Part shown: piece after piece, positions 5,437 to 6,203 of the stretch
Layout of the letters: each line of letters starts with the position of its first letter
Position numbering within the stretch: position 1 is the first letter of the stretch
NCBI GenBank assembly: GCA_035529405.1
Contig: DATKWV010000119.1
Location: 1-6,203 of the forward strand
Direction of reading: 5' to 3'
DNA length: 6,203 nt
Source of the DNA: DATKWV01 sp035529405
GTDB taxonomy: Bacteria > Planctomycetota > Phycisphaerae > Sedimentisphaerales > Anaerobacaceae
Notes under the pieces: model-generated
The model's database searches: none
What the model was told of the DNA's origin: nothing
The model's input: the letters and a program-made list of their open reading frames with translations, nothing else
Position numbers and translations under genes: made by a program

Positions 5437-6148
5437 ATTCCGGCTGGCCCGGCAAAGAGACCGATTCGATTTGCGGGCCGGGACCTGCAATACCAAACTC
5501 GGCTAATTCCGGCGTCTGCGCCAGCAGTTGCCGATACACAAGAGCAAATGCTACCAGCACAGTCGGATAGGTTGCAAACATTCCGACAAGCAGACAAATC
5601 AGGCCCAACATATTTATAAAAGCGCATACAATACCAAAGCCGAATAACTGCCACTTGACACCCATGGTTGTTCGGCTGCTTGCCTTCAGGGCCGCGACAG
5701 GGTCCAGACCCTTATCGACCACGAAATAGAAACCGAGGCTGAATTTTATCGCCCAGATAAGGCCGGGGACAATAAGCAGTACAAGGCCGGCAAAGACAAT
5801 AAGACAATAAAGAATCATCGTGGCCAGATACCTCCAGAAACAGCCGCAAGCGGCAAATAACGTACCGACAGCGGGTCTTTGCCCGTCGCAGAAGGCCAGG
5901 GCGATTTTGATAAGTCCTATTGACAGTATGATATTGATTATCTGCCCTGCAATTGTAGTAATGATATTGAACCCAGCATGGGCCGGTGCGCCAAAAGGCA
6001 AACGCTGGAAAAGTGCATTTGCAATAGCGGGCGTGTAGGTGATTATCGCCCAGAGAAAACCCACCCCTGCGAAAAACCAGAAGTTCGCTTTCATAGTACG
6101 CCAGCCATACCCCAGCACATCGCTAAAATTGAAATCCTTGTCTTTCAT
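5435..6148 (-). CDS. Multi-helix membrane protein, DUF975/YciC-like
   Basis: 237 residues, function unknown. A soluble N-terminus (DFNFSDVLGYGWRTMKANF, 5-23) leads into hydrophobic segments at about 23-46, 60-87, 106-137 and 166-207, some long enough to be two helices. The stretch LLIVPGLIWAIKFSLGFYFVVDKGLDPVAALKASSRTTMG is the recognisable signature: IVPGLIWAI (126-134), then VVDKGLDPVAALKASSRTTMG (143-163). This 'PGxxxAI...VVDxGLxPxxALKxS' pattern recurs in DUF975, YciC-like and glycerophosphodiesterase membrane-domain proteins, integral membrane proteins with no settled biochemical role. The C-terminal 25 residues are polar and proline/glycine-rich. The start has a good site, AAAGG/AGGTGA just before the ATG. 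It is the first gene of an operon with the zinc-ribbon protein 11 bases downstream, so the two products probably act together in the membrane. I see no catalytic residues. Confidence 0.85.
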   Translation of the reverse strand: MKDKDFNFSDVLGYGWRTMKANFWFFAGVGFLWAIITYTPAIANALFQRLPFGAPAHAGFNIITTIAGQIINIILSIGLIKIALAFCDGQRPAVGTLFAACGCFWRYLATMILYCLIVFAGLVLLIVPGLIWAIKFSLGFYFVVDKGLDPVAALKASSRTTMGVKWQLFGFGIVCAFINMLGLICLLVGMFATYPTVLVAFALVYRQLLAQTPELAEFGIAGPGPQIESVSLPGQPE

Positions 6149-6151
6149 AAA

Positions 6152-6159
6152 TCACCTTT
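6152..6159 (-). promoter_or_regulatory. Strong ribosome binding site of the membrane-protein gene
   Basis: AAAGGTGA reads on the minus strand just before the ATG at 6148 (AAAGG ends six bases before the start). It is the best Shine-Dalgarno match in the window. The remaining bases to the right edge are AT-rich and may hold the operon promoter, but I find no convincing -35/-10 pair before the window ends. Confidence 0.6.
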
Positions 6160-6203
6160 CGAAGAATTTTTAACATTACGATTCAAAATACAGCCGGTTT
6201 ATT

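Overview
The window looks like a chromosomal segment of a planctomycete, most likely of the class Phycisphaerae. I infer this from protein style, not from a search. The pointers are a zinc-ribbon/three-helix protein with a large exported domain ending in a 'GPDG...T-x-DDI' tail, an unusual MurG acceptor loop, long AT-tract-rich spacers with degenerate heptamer repeats, and roughly balanced base composition. There are five protein genes and no RNA gene, insertion sequence, CRISPR array or phage gene that I can support.

Left part (1-1614): a minus-strand class I SAM-dependent methyltransferase of unknown substrate (16-879), followed by a 735-base spacer. The spacer holds a plausible minus-strand promoter for the methyltransferase (990-1018) and a perfect 9-bp hairpin in what would be its 5' leader. 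It also holds a 16-unit degenerate 7-bp tandem repeat (1114-1225), a T-tract region with a near-perfect 16-base direct repeat, a terminator-like hairpin, and small inverted repeats just before ftsW.

Centre (1615-3902): ftsW and murG on the plus strand, overlapping by one base (TAATG). MurG makes lipid II at the inner face of the membrane. FtsW polymerises lipid II into septal glycan on the outer face. The two are therefore consecutive steps of peptidoglycan synthesis, here taken out of the usual dcw (division and cell wall) cluster, with no murD, murC, ftsQ, ftsA or ftsZ beside them.

Right part (3915-6148): two minus-strand genes that converge on murG with only 12 bases between stop codons. 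The upstream one encodes a multi-helix membrane protein of the DUF975/YciC-like type. The downstream one encodes a zinc-ribbon, three-helix protein with a large probable outside domain of unknown function. They are 11 bases apart, and the second gene's ribosome binding site overlaps the first gene's stop codon, so they are very likely one translationally coupled operon.

No complete new multi-gene system is evident. The points most worth a second look are the heptamer array, the MurG acceptor loop that lacks the HEQN signature, the detached ftsW-murG pair, and the two-gene membrane operon.
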